DNA of 64,000 nt from Tundrisphaera lichenicola (GTDB lineage Bacteria > Planctomycetota > Planctomycetia > Isosphaerales > Isosphaeraceae). Where the stretch lies: the NCBI RefSeq assembly GCF_051175385.1, contig NZ_CP195106.1, positions 1,612,001-1,676,000 on the forward strand. Reading direction: 5' to 3'. Every line of letters begins with the position of its first letter. The first letter of the stretch is position 1. Below the pieces are notes generated by a model. That model made no database searches, was not told the origin of the DNA, and saw only the letters and a list, made by a program, of their open reading frames with translations. The position numbers and the translations under genes were made by a program. This document shows, piece after piece, positions 24,683 to 34,400 of the stretch.

Positions 24683-25048
24683 ATGATGACGACTTATGCC
24701 GAGATCCTCCGGCGGGCCTGGCCGGTCTTCCTGGAAGCGACCCGGATGCGTCGGACCATCTCTTATTCCGAGCTGGCTGGTAGGATTGGCCCTCCCTGTA
24801 CCGCTCGGGCCATCCATCGGCAACTCCTGAATCCACTCTCGGCTCGGTGTCGACTCTGGGATCTGCCCGACCTCCCCGCATTGGTCGTCCGGAAAGGGTC
24901 GGGCACACCGGGCGCCGGGTGGTTTGACCCGGCCGCCTCGGGTGACCCGATCGAACGATGGGCCGAGGCCGTGGCCCTCTGCTATCAGTATCGATGGCCC
25001 AAGCTCCCCGACCCAAGGCTGAGCGCCGGATCGGAGGAGCAGGAGTGA
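24683..25048 (+). CDS. Small protein, MGMT-like helix-turn-helix type (paralogue B)
   Basis: 121 residues, unnamed. Start ATG 24683 with GAGG 5 nt before it (ATG 24686 is the alternative). It shares with the 23664 protein the pattern SYSELAGRIG, ARAIHRQLLNPL, LPDLPALVVRK and GWF. SYSELA..IG.....AR.I is much like the winged-helix region of alkyltransferase-like (Ada/ATL) proteins, again without PCHR. The phrase ALVVRKGSGTPGAGWF is also found in small proteins annotated near restriction or conflict loci, as I recall it; this needs a profile search. It sits 112 bp before clpB, with a 9-bp inverted repeat overlapping its stop. Function unknown. Confidence 0.65.
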   Translation: MMTTYAEILRRAWPVFLEATRMRRTISYSELAGRIGPPCTARAIHRQLLNPLSARCRLWDLPDLPALVVRKGSGTPGAGWFDPAASGDPIERWAEAVALCYQYRWPKLPDPRLSAGSEEQE

Positions 25049-25081
25049 CCCTTGAGAAATTGGTGAACCTCGGGGTCACTC
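25043..25081 (+). promoter_or_regulatory. 9-bp inverted repeat upstream of clpB
   Basis: GAGTGACCC (25043-25051) and GGGTCACTC (25073-25081) match perfectly across 21 nt. It overlaps the stop of the small upstream gene and lies 80 bp before clpB, so it is either a terminator or an operator. Confidence 0.45.
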
Positions 25082-25160
25082 ACCGCGTAAGAGTGTCGTC
25101 GTCTTTCTCGACCAGGAAATTTATTTCACACCGACATCTACGGGAGGGCCAGGTTTTCCC

Positions 25161-27803
25161 ATGCCATTCCGATTCGATAAGCTGACCCATAAAAGCCAGG
25201 AAGCGGTCCAGAAGTCCCAGGAGTTGGCCAAGGCTCGCGGCCATCAACGGCTAGAGCCGATGCATTTACTGGCGGCCTTGCTCGATCCCGAGCAAGCCGT
25301 GGTCCGCTCGATCCTGGGTCAGCTCGGGGTCGACTCGGGCCAGCTGCTCCGCGCGGCCGAGGAGGGGCTCAACGCTCTGCCGAAGGTTTCCGGCGGAGAG
25401 GTCTCGCTCGGGCCCGATCTCCAGCGAGCCCTGGACCTCGCCTCCAATGAGGCCGATCGGCTCGGCGATCAATTCGTCTCGGTCGAGCACCTCATGCTCG
25501 GCCTGCTCAAGGTACCCGGCAAGGCGAAAGGGCTCCTCGAAGCCCTGGGCGTCACCGAGGGGGATGTGCTCAAGGCTGTCCCGAAGGTCCGAGGGGGCCA
25601 GCGTGTGACCGATCAGAACGCCGAAGATAAATATCAGGCGCTCGAAAAATACGGCCGCGACCTGGTCGAAGCGGCCCGATCGGGCAAGATGGACCCGGTC
25701 ATCGGACGAGACTCGGAGATCCGCCGGGTGGTCCAGGTCCTCTCGCGGAGGACCAAGAATAACCCGGTCCTGATCGGCGAACCCGGCGTGGGCAAGACGG
25801 CCATCGTGGAAGGGCTGGCCCAGCGGATCGTCTCGGGCGACGTCCCCGAGACGCTCCAGAACCGCAAGCTGATCGCGCTCGACATGGGGGCTTTGGTCGC
25901 TGGGACCAAGTTCCGTGGCGAGTTCGAGGAGCGGCTCAAGGCAGTCCTCACGGAGGTCACCAAGTCCGAAGGGCGGATCATCCTGTTCATCGACGAACTC
26001 CATCTGGTCGTCGGGGCGGGCAAGGCCGAAGGGTCTATGGACGCGGCCAACCTCCTGAAGCCGGCCCTCGCCCGGGGCGAACTCCGGTGCATCGGGGCGA
26101 CCACGCTGGATGAGTTCCGCGAGAACATCGAGAAGGATCCCGCGCTGGAACGGAGGTTCCAGCCCGTCTTCGTCGGCGAGCCGACCGTCGAGGATACCGT
26201 GGCGATCCTCCGGGGGCTCAAGGAGAAATACGAGGTCCATCACAAGGTGAAGATTCGCGACTCGGCCCTCGTGGCCGCCGCCAAGCTGGCCTCGCGATAC
26301 ATCACCGACCGCTTCCTTCCCGACAAGGCCATCGACCTGGTCGACGAGGCCTCCAGCCGGCTCTCGATGGAACTGCAATCGGTCCCCACCGAGATCGACG
26401 TCCTCCAGCGAAGGCTCCTCCAGCTCCAACTGGCCCAGCGGATGCTGAAGGCCGAGACCGAGGAACACGCGCTCGATCGACTGGCGGAGGTCGAGGACGA
26501 GATCGAGAAGGTGGAGAAGGAACTTCAAGACCTCAGGGGCCAGTGGGAGGTCGAGAAGCTCGGACAGAGGAACGTCTCGACGCTCCGGCAGGACCTGGAG
26601 GCCGTGAAGATCTCGTTCAAGCAGACCATGGACGCCCTCCAGCAGAAGCAGATCCACGGCGAGGTCCCTCGCGAGGAGGAATTTCAGGCGCTAGCCCAGA
26701 AGGACGCCGAGCGGAAGCGGCTGGAAGAGCAGATCGCGCAGGTCGAAGCCCTGGGCGACACCGGGCCGAAGGAAGCTCACCGACTCCTGAAGAAAGAGGT
26801 TGACCCCGAGGAGATCGCCGAGGTCGTCAGCCAGTGGACCGGGATCCCGGTTGCCAAGATGCTCACGACCGAGCGGGAGAAGCTCCTCAAGCTGGAAGAC
26901 CATATCCACCTCCGGATGGTCGACCAGGAAGATGCCGTACGGGCCGTTGCCAATGCCGTCCGCCGGAGCCGAGCGGGTTTGCAGGACTCGAACAAGCCGA
27001 TCGGCTCGTTCCTCTTCCTTGGCCCAACCGGCGTCGGCAAGACCGAACTGGCCAAGGCCCTGGCGGAGTTCCTCTTCGATAGCGAGACCGCGATCGTCCG
27101 GCTCGATATGAGCGAGTTCGGCGAGCGGCATAATGTGGCTCGCCTGATCGGTGCCCCTCCGGGCTATGTCGGCTACGAAGAGGGTGGGCGACTGACCGAG
27201 GCGATCCGCCGCCGTCCTTATTCGGTCCTGTTGCTCGACGAGATCGAGAAGGCCCACCGCGACGTCTTCAATGTCTTGCTCCAGGTCCTGGACGACGGGC
27301 GTCTGACCGACGGCCAGGGCCGGACTGTCGACTTCCGGAACACCGTGATCATCATGACCTCGAATCTGGCCAGCCACCAGATCGCGGAGATGGCCGAGTC
27401 CGGCGATGAAAATCGGCTCCGGACGGCGGTCATGGACGTATTGAAGGCCGAGTTCCTCCCCGAGTTCCTCAACCGGATCGACGAGACGATCATCTTCCGA
27501 CCGCTCGGCTTCCAGCACCTGACCAAGATCGTCGAGATCCAGCTCCGGAGGCTCGAAGCCCAGTTGACCGAAGCCGGGCTGACAATCCGCGTCTCGGACG
27601 CCGCCAAGGCCCAGATCGCCGAGGAGGGGTTCGATCCCGCCTATGGTGCCAGGCCCTTGAAGCGGGTTATCCAGCAGAGGCTGGCCAATCCCCTCTCGTC
27701 CTCGCTCCTGGAAGGCCGGTTCCCGCCCGGAAGCTCGATCTCGATCGACTGGGATGGAGATGAGTTCACTTTCCAGCCGGCCGAGCCCGTCTCCGCCGCC
27801 TGA
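25161..27803 (+). CDS. clpB: ATP-dependent chaperone ClpB
   Basis: 880 residues, normal for ClpB. Hsp100 disaggregase that rescues aggregated protein with DnaK. It has the N-domain (about 1-150), first AAA module with Walker A GEPGVGKT and Walker B ILFIDELH, the long coiled-coil middle domain (about 400-520; rich in E, K, Q), and second AAA module with GPTGVGKT, LLLDEIEKAH and the sensor region TSNLASHQI. The middle domain and the lack of a ClpP-binding IGF loop distinguish it from ClpC. GGGAGGG precedes ATG 25161. A perfect 11-bp terminator follows. Confidence 0.97.
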   Translation: MPFRFDKLTHKSQEAVQKSQELAKARGHQRLEPMHLLAALLDPEQAVVRSILGQLGVDSGQLLRAAEEGLNALPKVSGGEVSLGPDLQRALDLASNEADRLGDQFVSVEHLMLGLLKVPGKAKGLLEALGVTEGDVLKAVPKVRGGQRVTDQNAEDKYQALEKYGRDLVEAARSGKMDPVIGRDSEIRRVVQVLSRRTKNNPVLIGEPGVGKTAIVEGLAQRIVSGDVPETLQNRKLIALDMGALVAGTKFRGEFEERLKAVLTEVTKSEGRIILFIDELHLVVGAGKAEGSMDAANLLKPALARGELRCIGATTLDEFRENIEKDPALERRFQPVFVGEPTVEDTVAILRGLKEKYEVHHKVKIRDSALVAAAKLASRYITDRFLPDKAIDLVDEASSRLSMELQSVPTEIDVLQRRLLQLQLAQRMLKAETEEHALDRLAEVEDEIEKVEKELQDLRGQWEVEKLGQRNVSTLRQDLEAVKISFKQTMDALQQKQIHGEVPREEEFQALAQKDAERKRLEEQIAQVEALGDTGPKEAHRLLKKEVDPEEIAEVVSQWTGIPVAKMLTTEREKLLKLEDHIHLRMVDQEDAVRAVANAVRRSRAGLQDSNKPIGSFLFLGPTGVGKTELAKALAEFLFDSETAIVRLDMSEFGERHNVARLIGAPPGYVGYEEGGRLTEAIRRRPYSVLLLDEIEKAHRDVFNVLLQVLDDGRLTDGQGRTVDFRNTVIIMTSNLASHQIAEMAESGDENRLRTAVMDVLKAEFLPEFLNRIDETIIFRPLGFQHLTKIVEIQLRRLEAQLTEAGLTIRVSDAAKAQIAEEGFDPAYGARPLKRVIQQRLANPLSSSLLEGRFPPGSSISIDWDGDEFTFQPAEPVSAA

Positions 27804-28161
27804 TCCTAGGCCGCCCGCCGAAAGGTCTCCGATCTCGAATGAACCCTCCCGGCGGCGCGGACGATTGCAGTTCCTCTAACTCAGAGTTCGGGACGATCCT
27901 GGGAATAGTCCCGAACTCCGAATCGGGGACTTGCGAAAGGGGAGTGCTTCTGGCTTGATGCTATGTTTCTCCATGTCGTGAGAAATCTCGACTCGGGATT
28001 GTCGATCAGGGTCCTTGACAGTTGGTCACGCGGCGTCGAAGATTCCGAGATCAGAATCCGATGTTCGGGAGGATTGATCCTGTCCGTCTCCCGAGCGAGC
28101 GGTTCTCGCAAGGCCCGATGGCTACGGGTCGGCCTGGGGACCACCGTCGGCGAACACTCCT
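27804..28161. other. Intergenic region after clpB
   Basis: 358 bp. It contains the clpB terminator (27884-27918) and a TTGACA at 28015-28020 that might be a -35 for the next gene, though no good -10 follows. No gene seen. Confidence 0.55.
27884..27918 (+). terminator. Terminator after clpB
   Basis: GAGTTCGGGAC (27884-27894) pairs perfectly with GTCCCGAACTC (27908-27918) across a 13-nt loop, 80 bp past the clpB stop. Confidence 0.7.
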
Positions 28162-29241
28162 ATGGACCGACCCTCGACTATGCGTCGCGACGGCAAGAAT
28201 CCGTCCTTCATCCAACTCAAGTGCGTCTGCGGTCGAAACCTGAGGGCGAAGCCCGATCAGGTGGGGACCGAGATCCGCTGCTGGGATTGTCAGACGCTGG
28301 TGACGGTCGCGGTTCCTCGCGAGAAGCAGAAGGTCGCGCGCGATTTCTGGGACGGGTTCTACGGCGTGATCAAGGGGCCGGGGCTCCGATCGGTCCTGGT
28401 TGCGGCCGTCCTGGTGACTCCCGCCTTCTGCATCCCCAGGTACGGGATCGCGGCCGCGGGCGTGATCCTGGCTTTCGAGGTGGCGTTCTATGGCGAGGTG
28501 ATCCGGAGGGTCAGCCGGGTCGTACCGGATGATACGAAGCACGGCTGGAAAGAGACACTCCTGCCCCGCTCCTTCTCGAAGCCTCTCCTTTGGGCGTTGC
28601 TGGCTGCCGGGACAGTGTTCCCTCTCTGGGGGTTGAATCCCGGATTGCACCATTCTCCCCATTGGACTCGCCGGGGGATGCTGATTGCAGGGATGGCCTG
28701 GACACTCCTCCCCATCGGTCTCTTATTCGCTTACGCGTCGGACCGGACCGGGCGCCTGGGCATCAAGAAGTGCCTGGGTGTTTTGATCCGCCACCCCTTC
28801 GCCTCGGTCATGGCCCTGTCGATCATTCCTGCCACGCTGGTTGTGATCGATGCCGGTCTCGCGCTCGTGTTCTATTTCCAGAAGCACCTGCCGTTCTTCG
28901 CCCTCGAGTTCATGCCGGCTCCTCCCTTTCTTCGGCTACCCGACGGAGTGCCTCACTTCTACGGGGTGGACTTCCGTCGCTATCCACCCTCTCGGTTCTT
29001 CGATTCCTATTTCGAGGGACTACGCCACGGTTACACATTCACGGCCGCAATCCCGGCCTCGCTCTCGCTCCCGACGAGGACCGGACTCAATCCGTCCATC
29101 ATCTACCTGAATCAAACCTTTTACTGGATCGCTCGGGTCTTCATCACGTTGGTGATCTCCATCTGCTTGATCACGGGATTCGCGGTCCAAGCGATGTGGC
29201 TTGGCGCGATCGCCGCAGTGGAGAAGAAGCGTCCGGCCTGA
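28162..29241 (+). CDS. Multi-pass membrane protein with N-terminal zinc ribbon
   Basis: 359 residues, family not recognised. The N-terminus has a rubredoxin-like zinc ribbon, CVCG ... CWDC (about residues 21-43), which would face the cytoplasm. Six or so hydrophobic segments follow (around 77-110, 140-160, 172-192, 213-237 and 315-345), with a large polar, aromatic loop near 240-310 (PSRFFDSYFEGLRHGYTF). Such ribbon-plus-membrane proteins are frequent in planctomycetes and mostly unstudied. The start could be ATG 28162 or 28180; neither has a clear ribosome site. It is followed by an exported esterase 58 bp downstream. No function is proposed. Confidence 0.65.
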   Translation: MDRPSTMRRDGKNPSFIQLKCVCGRNLRAKPDQVGTEIRCWDCQTLVTVAVPREKQKVARDFWDGFYGVIKGPGLRSVLVAAVLVTPAFCIPRYGIAAAGVILAFEVAFYGEVIRRVSRVVPDDTKHGWKETLLPRSFSKPLLWALLAAGTVFPLWGLNPGLHHSPHWTRRGMLIAGMAWTLLPIGLLFAYASDRTGRLGIKKCLGVLIRHPFASVMALSIIPATLVVIDAGLALVFYFQKHLPFFALEFMPAPPFLRLPDGVPHFYGVDFRRYPPSRFFDSYFEGLRHGYTFTAAIPASLSLPTRTGLNPSIIYLNQTFYWIARVFITLVISICLITGFAVQAMWLGAIAAVEKKRPA

Positions 29242-29299
29242 CCGATACGGCCGGGCGAAGGATCTACGAAGACTCGGGGCTTTCCGATTGGATCAAAAA

Positions 29300-30217
29300 A
29301 TGCAGACTACCAAGCGATGGGCCGCATGGCTTGTCTCCCTGGTCGCCGCAACCGCGACCCCGGCGATCCATCAAGCCGGCGCCGACGAGCGAGACCCTCT
29401 ATCCAAGTCCGAGCCGATGCCCCTCTGGCCCGACGGACCTCCCGGCGTCGCCAAGGATCTTCCCGGCCCTGTTCCGACATATACCGTCTATTTGGCCCCG
29501 CCCGAGAAAGCCACAGGCGCATCGGTGGTGATCTGCCCCGGCGGAGGCTACGGCGGGCATGCGGACCACGAAGGCCGGCCGATTGCCGAGTGGCTCAATG
29601 GCCTGGGAGTGTCGGGAATCGTCCTCAAATATCGTCTCGCGCCGGGGTCGCACCATCCGGCGATGCTCCAGGATGCCGCTCGGGCGATCCGGACCGTTCG
29701 GGCCAATGCCGAGCAGTGGAAGCTCGACCCGAATCGGATCGGAGTCCTCGGTTTCTCGGCGGGGGGCCACCTCGCCTCGACCATCGCCACCCACTTCGAC
29801 GCCGGCGATCCGAACTCTTCCGATCCGGTCGAACGCTTCAGCTCGCGACCTGATCGCGCCATCCTCATCTATCCGGTCATCTCACTGACCACGCCTTTTA
29901 CCCATCAGGGCTCCAAGGACAATCTGCTCGGCCCGAACGCCTCTCCCGAACTGGCTGAGAGCCTCTCCAGCGAGCTGCAAGTCACACCCGAGACGCCGCC
30001 GACTTTCCTCGCCCATACGACCGAAGACACGGCCGTGCCCCCGGAGAACAGCCTGCTGTTCGCGATGGCGATGCGCAAGGCTGGGGTCCCGGTCGAGCTT
30101 CACCTCTTCGAGAAAGGTCCGCACGGGCTGGGCCTTGGTCGCGAAGGGTTTGCCTTCTCGGAGTGGCCAGGGCTCTGCGAGAAGTGGCTGGAAGGGCAGG
30201 GATTCCTGAAGAAGTAG
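29300..30217 (+). CDS. Secreted alpha/beta-hydrolase, acetyl-esterase-like
   Basis: 305 residues. It starts at ATG 29300 with a signal peptide (MQTTKRWAAWLVSLVAATATPAIHQAGA). The fold is an alpha/beta hydrolase of the acetylxylan-esterase/lipase type: oxyanion region VVICPGGGYGGHADHEG, nucleophile Ser in LGFSAGGHLAS, acid Asp probably in HTTEDTAVP, and His in EKGPHGLG. This is typical of planctomycete polysaccharide-degrading esterases, so deacetylation of plant or algal glycans is plausible but unproven. All three catalytic residues look intact. It is preceded by the membrane protein gene and closed by a terminator. Confidence 0.85.
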   Translation: MQTTKRWAAWLVSLVAATATPAIHQAGADERDPLSKSEPMPLWPDGPPGVAKDLPGPVPTYTVYLAPPEKATGASVVICPGGGYGGHADHEGRPIAEWLNGLGVSGIVLKYRLAPGSHHPAMLQDAARAIRTVRANAEQWKLDPNRIGVLGFSAGGHLASTIATHFDAGDPNSSDPVERFSSRPDRAILIYPVISLTTPFTHQGSKDNLLGPNASPELAESLSSELQVTPETPPTFLAHTTEDTAVPPENSLLFAMAMRKAGVPVELHLFEKGPHGLGLGREGFAFSEWPGLCEKWLEGQGFLKK

Positions 30218-30229
30218 TCCGATCGTGAT

Positions 30230-30261
30230 CGATCCCCGGAACGAATTCGGTCCGGGGATCG
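30230..30261. terminator. Bidirectional terminator
   Basis: CGATCCCCGGA (30230-30240) pairs perfectly with TCCGGGGATCG (30251-30261), loop 10 nt, between the convergent esterase and ROK-kinase genes. Confidence 0.8.
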
Positions 30262-30287
30262 TCGGGCGGCATTCCCCGACCGAGCGT

Positions 30288-31274
30288 TCAGGAATCGGCG
30301 AAGCGTTCCCTGGCGAGCAAGGCGGCCCCGAGAATCCCGGCGTCGTCTCCGAGTTCGGCCAGCTCGATCTTGATCTGATCTTCGGGGTCGACCAGGATCT
30401 GTTCGCGGGCCGAGTCGCGGACCAGGTTGAGGAACATCGGGCCAAGGGCCTCGGTCACCCCGCCGCCGATGACGACGATCTCGGGTCCGATCAGGTTCAC
30501 GAGGCCCCCCAGGCCGAGCCCGAGGAAGTAGGCCGCCCGGTGGATCTCGCGGATGGCGACGTGATCCCCGGCGGCGAAGGCCGCGGCGATGTCGCCACTC
30601 TTGAGCTTGCCCGACTTCTTGTCGACCTTGGAGGCGAGCATCGACTCTTCGCCGTTCCGGGCGGCCTTCGTGACCCTTCGTGCGATAGCGCTCCGGCTGG
30701 AGAGGGCTTCCAGGCATCCTCTTCGGCCGCAACCGCACTTCGGACCGTCGGCCTTCACGACGATATGGCCGACCTCTCCCGCGTTGCCGGTCGCTCCCTC
30801 GAAGATTTTATCATCGAGGATCAGGCAGCCGCCGATCCCGGTCCCGACGAATGCCGCGAGGAGGCTTCGGTGTCCCCGGCCCGCGCCCAGGTGATACTCA
30901 CCATAGCCGCCGACCCGGACATCGTTCTGCACGAGGACGGGCTTGCCCATGGCGGAGGTCAGGTCGGGCCCGAGCGGCCAGTTCTTGACATTCAAGTTGG
31001 CGCTGAAGGCGATCACGCCGGTCGCCGGATCGAGAGGACCGGGAGAGCCCACACCGATTCCAATAATCTGATCGCGGTGGACATTGGCCTCGGCGAGCGC
31101 CTGATCGATGCATGAGGTGATCGCCGCGAGGATCGCCAACCCACCGGCCTCGGCCGGGGTCGACCGTTTGGCCCGGCCCAGAATCTTGTTCTCGGCGTCG
31201 ACCACACCCGCCAGGATCTTGGTCCCCCCCAGGTCCACGCCGACCACCGGGGCCATCCCGCCCATTCCCGCCAT
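30288..31274 (-). CDS. ROK-family sugar kinase (probable glucokinase)
   Basis: 328 residues. ROK proteins phosphorylate glucose or related sugars with ATP. ATP motif GVDLGGTKILAG, catalytic-loop NLNVKNWPLG and LVQNDVRVGGYGEY (Asp of the active site), and the ROK zinc motif CGCGRRGCLEA with the preceding GEVGHIVV His. No N-terminal DNA-binding domain is present, so it is a kinase, not a NagC-type repressor. The N-terminus MAGMGGMAP is short and odd; a later start is possible. It is convergent with the esterase gene. Glucokinase is the default call; the sugar cannot be read from sequence alone. Confidence 0.88.
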   Translation of the reverse strand: MAGMGGMAPVVGVDLGGTKILAGVVDAENKILGRAKRSTPAEAGGLAILAAITSCIDQALAEANVHRDQIIGIGVGSPGPLDPATGVIAFSANLNVKNWPLGPDLTSAMGKPVLVQNDVRVGGYGEYHLGAGRGHRSLLAAFVGTGIGGCLILDDKIFEGATGNAGEVGHIVVKADGPKCGCGRRGCLEALSSRSAIARRVTKAARNGEESMLASKVDKKSGKLKSGDIAAAFAAGDHVAIREIHRAAYFLGLGLGGLVNLIGPEIVVIGGGVTEALGPMFLNLVRDSAREQILVDPEDQIKIELAELGDDAGILGAALLARERFADS

Positions 31275-31455
31275 GAGTGTCTACCCCGTCCGGGTTCCGG
31301 AGGGCCGAGGGATCGGCCGACCTTGTTGTCGCCTCTTAACATCGGCCCCGCCGATCGACCGCGCCAGGATTCTCCATGCTTGGCGATTGCTCGGCTCTCG
31401 TCAAGTTATTGTGCGCCCGCGAATTCGGATTGATCGGTCGACTCGGGCGAGAGAA

Positions 31456-34400
31456 TCAGCGAGGGGCTTGAAGTCTCGGAGAATCGCCCCGTCCCGCCTG
31501 GGACTCGCGGAGTTGCCGGTAAAGCTCGGCTTTGAGGTCGGCTACCAGCCTGACCCGGGCAATCTTCAAGCGATCATCGATCTGTCGGGACTCGCCAATC
31601 TCGTCGGCCCAGAGCGCGAGTCGGGCATGGTCTTTGATCCCGATCCTCCTCAGCCAGGAGGCCAGCTCGGCGATCTGAAAAGACTCGGCTTCATCGAGCC
31701 CCTCGATGATCCAGGCGACGAGCCGGTGGCGATCATCGACCGACAGGGCTGCGATCGGGAGCCTCTCCTTCCATCCGAGAACGATGGGCCAGCGGACGGC
31801 AGGCTCGTTCACGGCGTTCCGGAAATTGGTCAGCTCCTCCAGGCAACGCCAACGGGCCTTCCCCAGGGGCGATAAACCGGGCGACCCCCCCTCCGAAGTT
31901 GGGGCGAACCGAGCCCGGGAGCCCTCGACCCATCGTCGGACCTGGAACAGACGTCCCTCCGGGAACGGGGCCAGAGGGATCGTCCGCGCGAATCCATCTC
32001 GGAGATCATCCAGGCCCGAAGGGTCGAGAGCGTGGTCCCACCAGGGGAGGGGGGCCAGCGTTTCGAGGTCGGCCGAACAGCTCAGCACGCAGGCGGCCAG
32101 CCAGGGGCCTCTGGCCGCGTTCAGGAAGAGTTCGAAGAAACGCTCGGGCCGCCCTTGCTTGTCCAGCTTAAGATCCCACTGATTCAGGACCTCTGCGGCC
32201 GAGTCGGGCGCGATCTCGGCCAGTTCGCGACGGATGTCGGTGGTCAGGATTCGCCAGGCTCGCTGATGGCCTAGCAAGAAATTCCGGAGCGGCCAGGGGC
32301 CAGGGGGAGGATCGGTGAGACGGGCGGCGATCGCGCCGACCTCGGCCGCCAACCCGTCGGGCTCGAAGCCCCACTGATCCGAGACGAGATGAAGATGGTT
32401 GAGGATCTCACCCAGTCGATCGAACCAGTCGGATGGATCGGCGAGATAGGGGGCGAGCAATCGGGCCAGTGGCGCGGCCATCGATCGGAGCCCGGGCGTC
32501 CCCGGCTCGAACGCGCCTGGCCAGGAATTGCGGCACGCATCCAGCACGAAGGAGAGCCCTCCGGTCGCCGCGCGTTCGATCCGCGAGATCATGTGCCCGA
32601 GCATCAAGCCTCGCTGATCGGGCGGGACCGAGGGGACCGGGACATCCTGGAAGGCTCCCGGCTCGGTCGAGGAGAGTGCCCTGGCATACGCCAGGCAAGA
32701 GTCGATCCGAGCGGCCTGCTCCTCGGAGATCTCGCCGAGGCTCCGGGCCTGCTTCAACCAGGCGAGGACTCCCAGTTTTCGGTATTCGGGCGATCCGAGT
32801 CGTCGGAGGAGATCGAGGCCCGATGGAGTTCGCTTGAGGTAGGATTCTGCCCAGGTCGGGTCGTGCGGGCGGGGTGCGAGCGTCAACAACAGTCCCTCGA
32901 TACCCCAACGGAAAGCCTCGTCCGGGAGGCCCGGCTCGCGGGTGACGTCCAAGATCGCGCGAGCCAGCGAGGCTCGGAGTGGCTCGGGAGTCCGGTCGTG
33001 GAGCGCGGTCCATTCCTCCTGACGACCGAGGTCGGCGAAGAGGGGCCGGAGCGCGGGGCCGAGCCAGATCGATGCCGCCTTTCCCCGACGCAAGGCCCAG
33101 GAGATTCCTTCGAAGCCCCCGTCCGGCTCGAATGCTCGGGTCAGCCAGCGGGCCAATCCCGGCAGAGCTTCGGTGCGATCGACCAGGCCCGACTCGATGG
33201 CGTCGAGGACCGCCGAGATTGCACCCCGGAGCGGTAAGGCCTCCTCGATGATCTCCCGGATCGGGGCCGGGTCGCTCCCCCCCAGAATCGCCGAGATTCG
33301 GGCGGTGGCCTCCATCGGAAGGAGCATCGCCCGATCGCAAGATGGCTCCTGATGAAGCCGGTCGAGCAAGCTGACGGCCCCTTCCGGTGTCAGCGACAGG
33401 ATCAAGGCCCTGGCGAATGACGGGCGTGCCTGTTGGGGTGCGGCCCGGAAGGTCCGGAGGGCCGAATCCTCGCAATCGCGGGCCTCGGCATCGCGGAACC
33501 ACGCACCGATGGCCCGGCCCCAGGCGGCATGATCCACTTCGAACTTCCATGCTTCTCGGAGCGTTGCATGGGCCACGAGGGCCGATCGGGCCTGGGCGAT
33601 CGTCCGGCAAGAGCTGGCCTTGTCGATCCACCAGGAGGGGCCTCGGTGCCTGATCCATTCGTCGCCCGACCCGGCCCGCCTCGACCACTCGGCGTAGTCC
33701 CTCAAATTCTCCCAGGCCGAGGGATCGCCGGGCTGGGTCCGATCCCGATTCGCCCCGGGGAAGCCGAACAGGTGCCCGAGCCAGGCGTCGGACCAGGCCG
33801 ATCCGTCCTCGGGATGTCGGGCGGTGCGGGCCCTTGTCTCGGTGGCCGACCAGTCGGCCTCGGCGACCGGATCGCGACGGACTAACCATCCGGCCAGGGT
33901 GGACGCCCAGGGGGCGGACTCGACCTCGGGCTCGAATTTGCCGGAGTTCCGATCGGCGATCACTCCCAGTGCCAGCAGGGAGGCTCGATTCGGGCGTGAG
34001 GCGTGGATAGTCCCCTGGATCCGGTAGCCTGGCAATTCCTCGGGCCGGTCGTGAAACGTGGAGAAGGTCAGGTCCGATCGGAAAGGTTCGGGGAAGGCGA
34101 AGGTCAGCAGGGCGATCAGCGGACCGAGCCGATCCGACTCGTCGACGATGAAAAGTGTCCGGCTTTCGCGGGTCACAAGTGCCATCGCGGTCAAGAGTCG
34201 GGAGAGGAAGGTGGGGTCGATTCCCTCGGCCAGCGCGGCAACGTTCGCGAAAATAGCCGAAATTTTGAGCACGTCGGGGGTCAATTCGACCTCTTCCGGC
34301 GGCCTCCCTCGGGTTGGATCGCGATCGGTCCGGCACCAGAGGTGACTCTCGAAAAGCCCGGCGGGCCATTGGCGGATCGGGTCGAGCTCTGCGACCTTGA

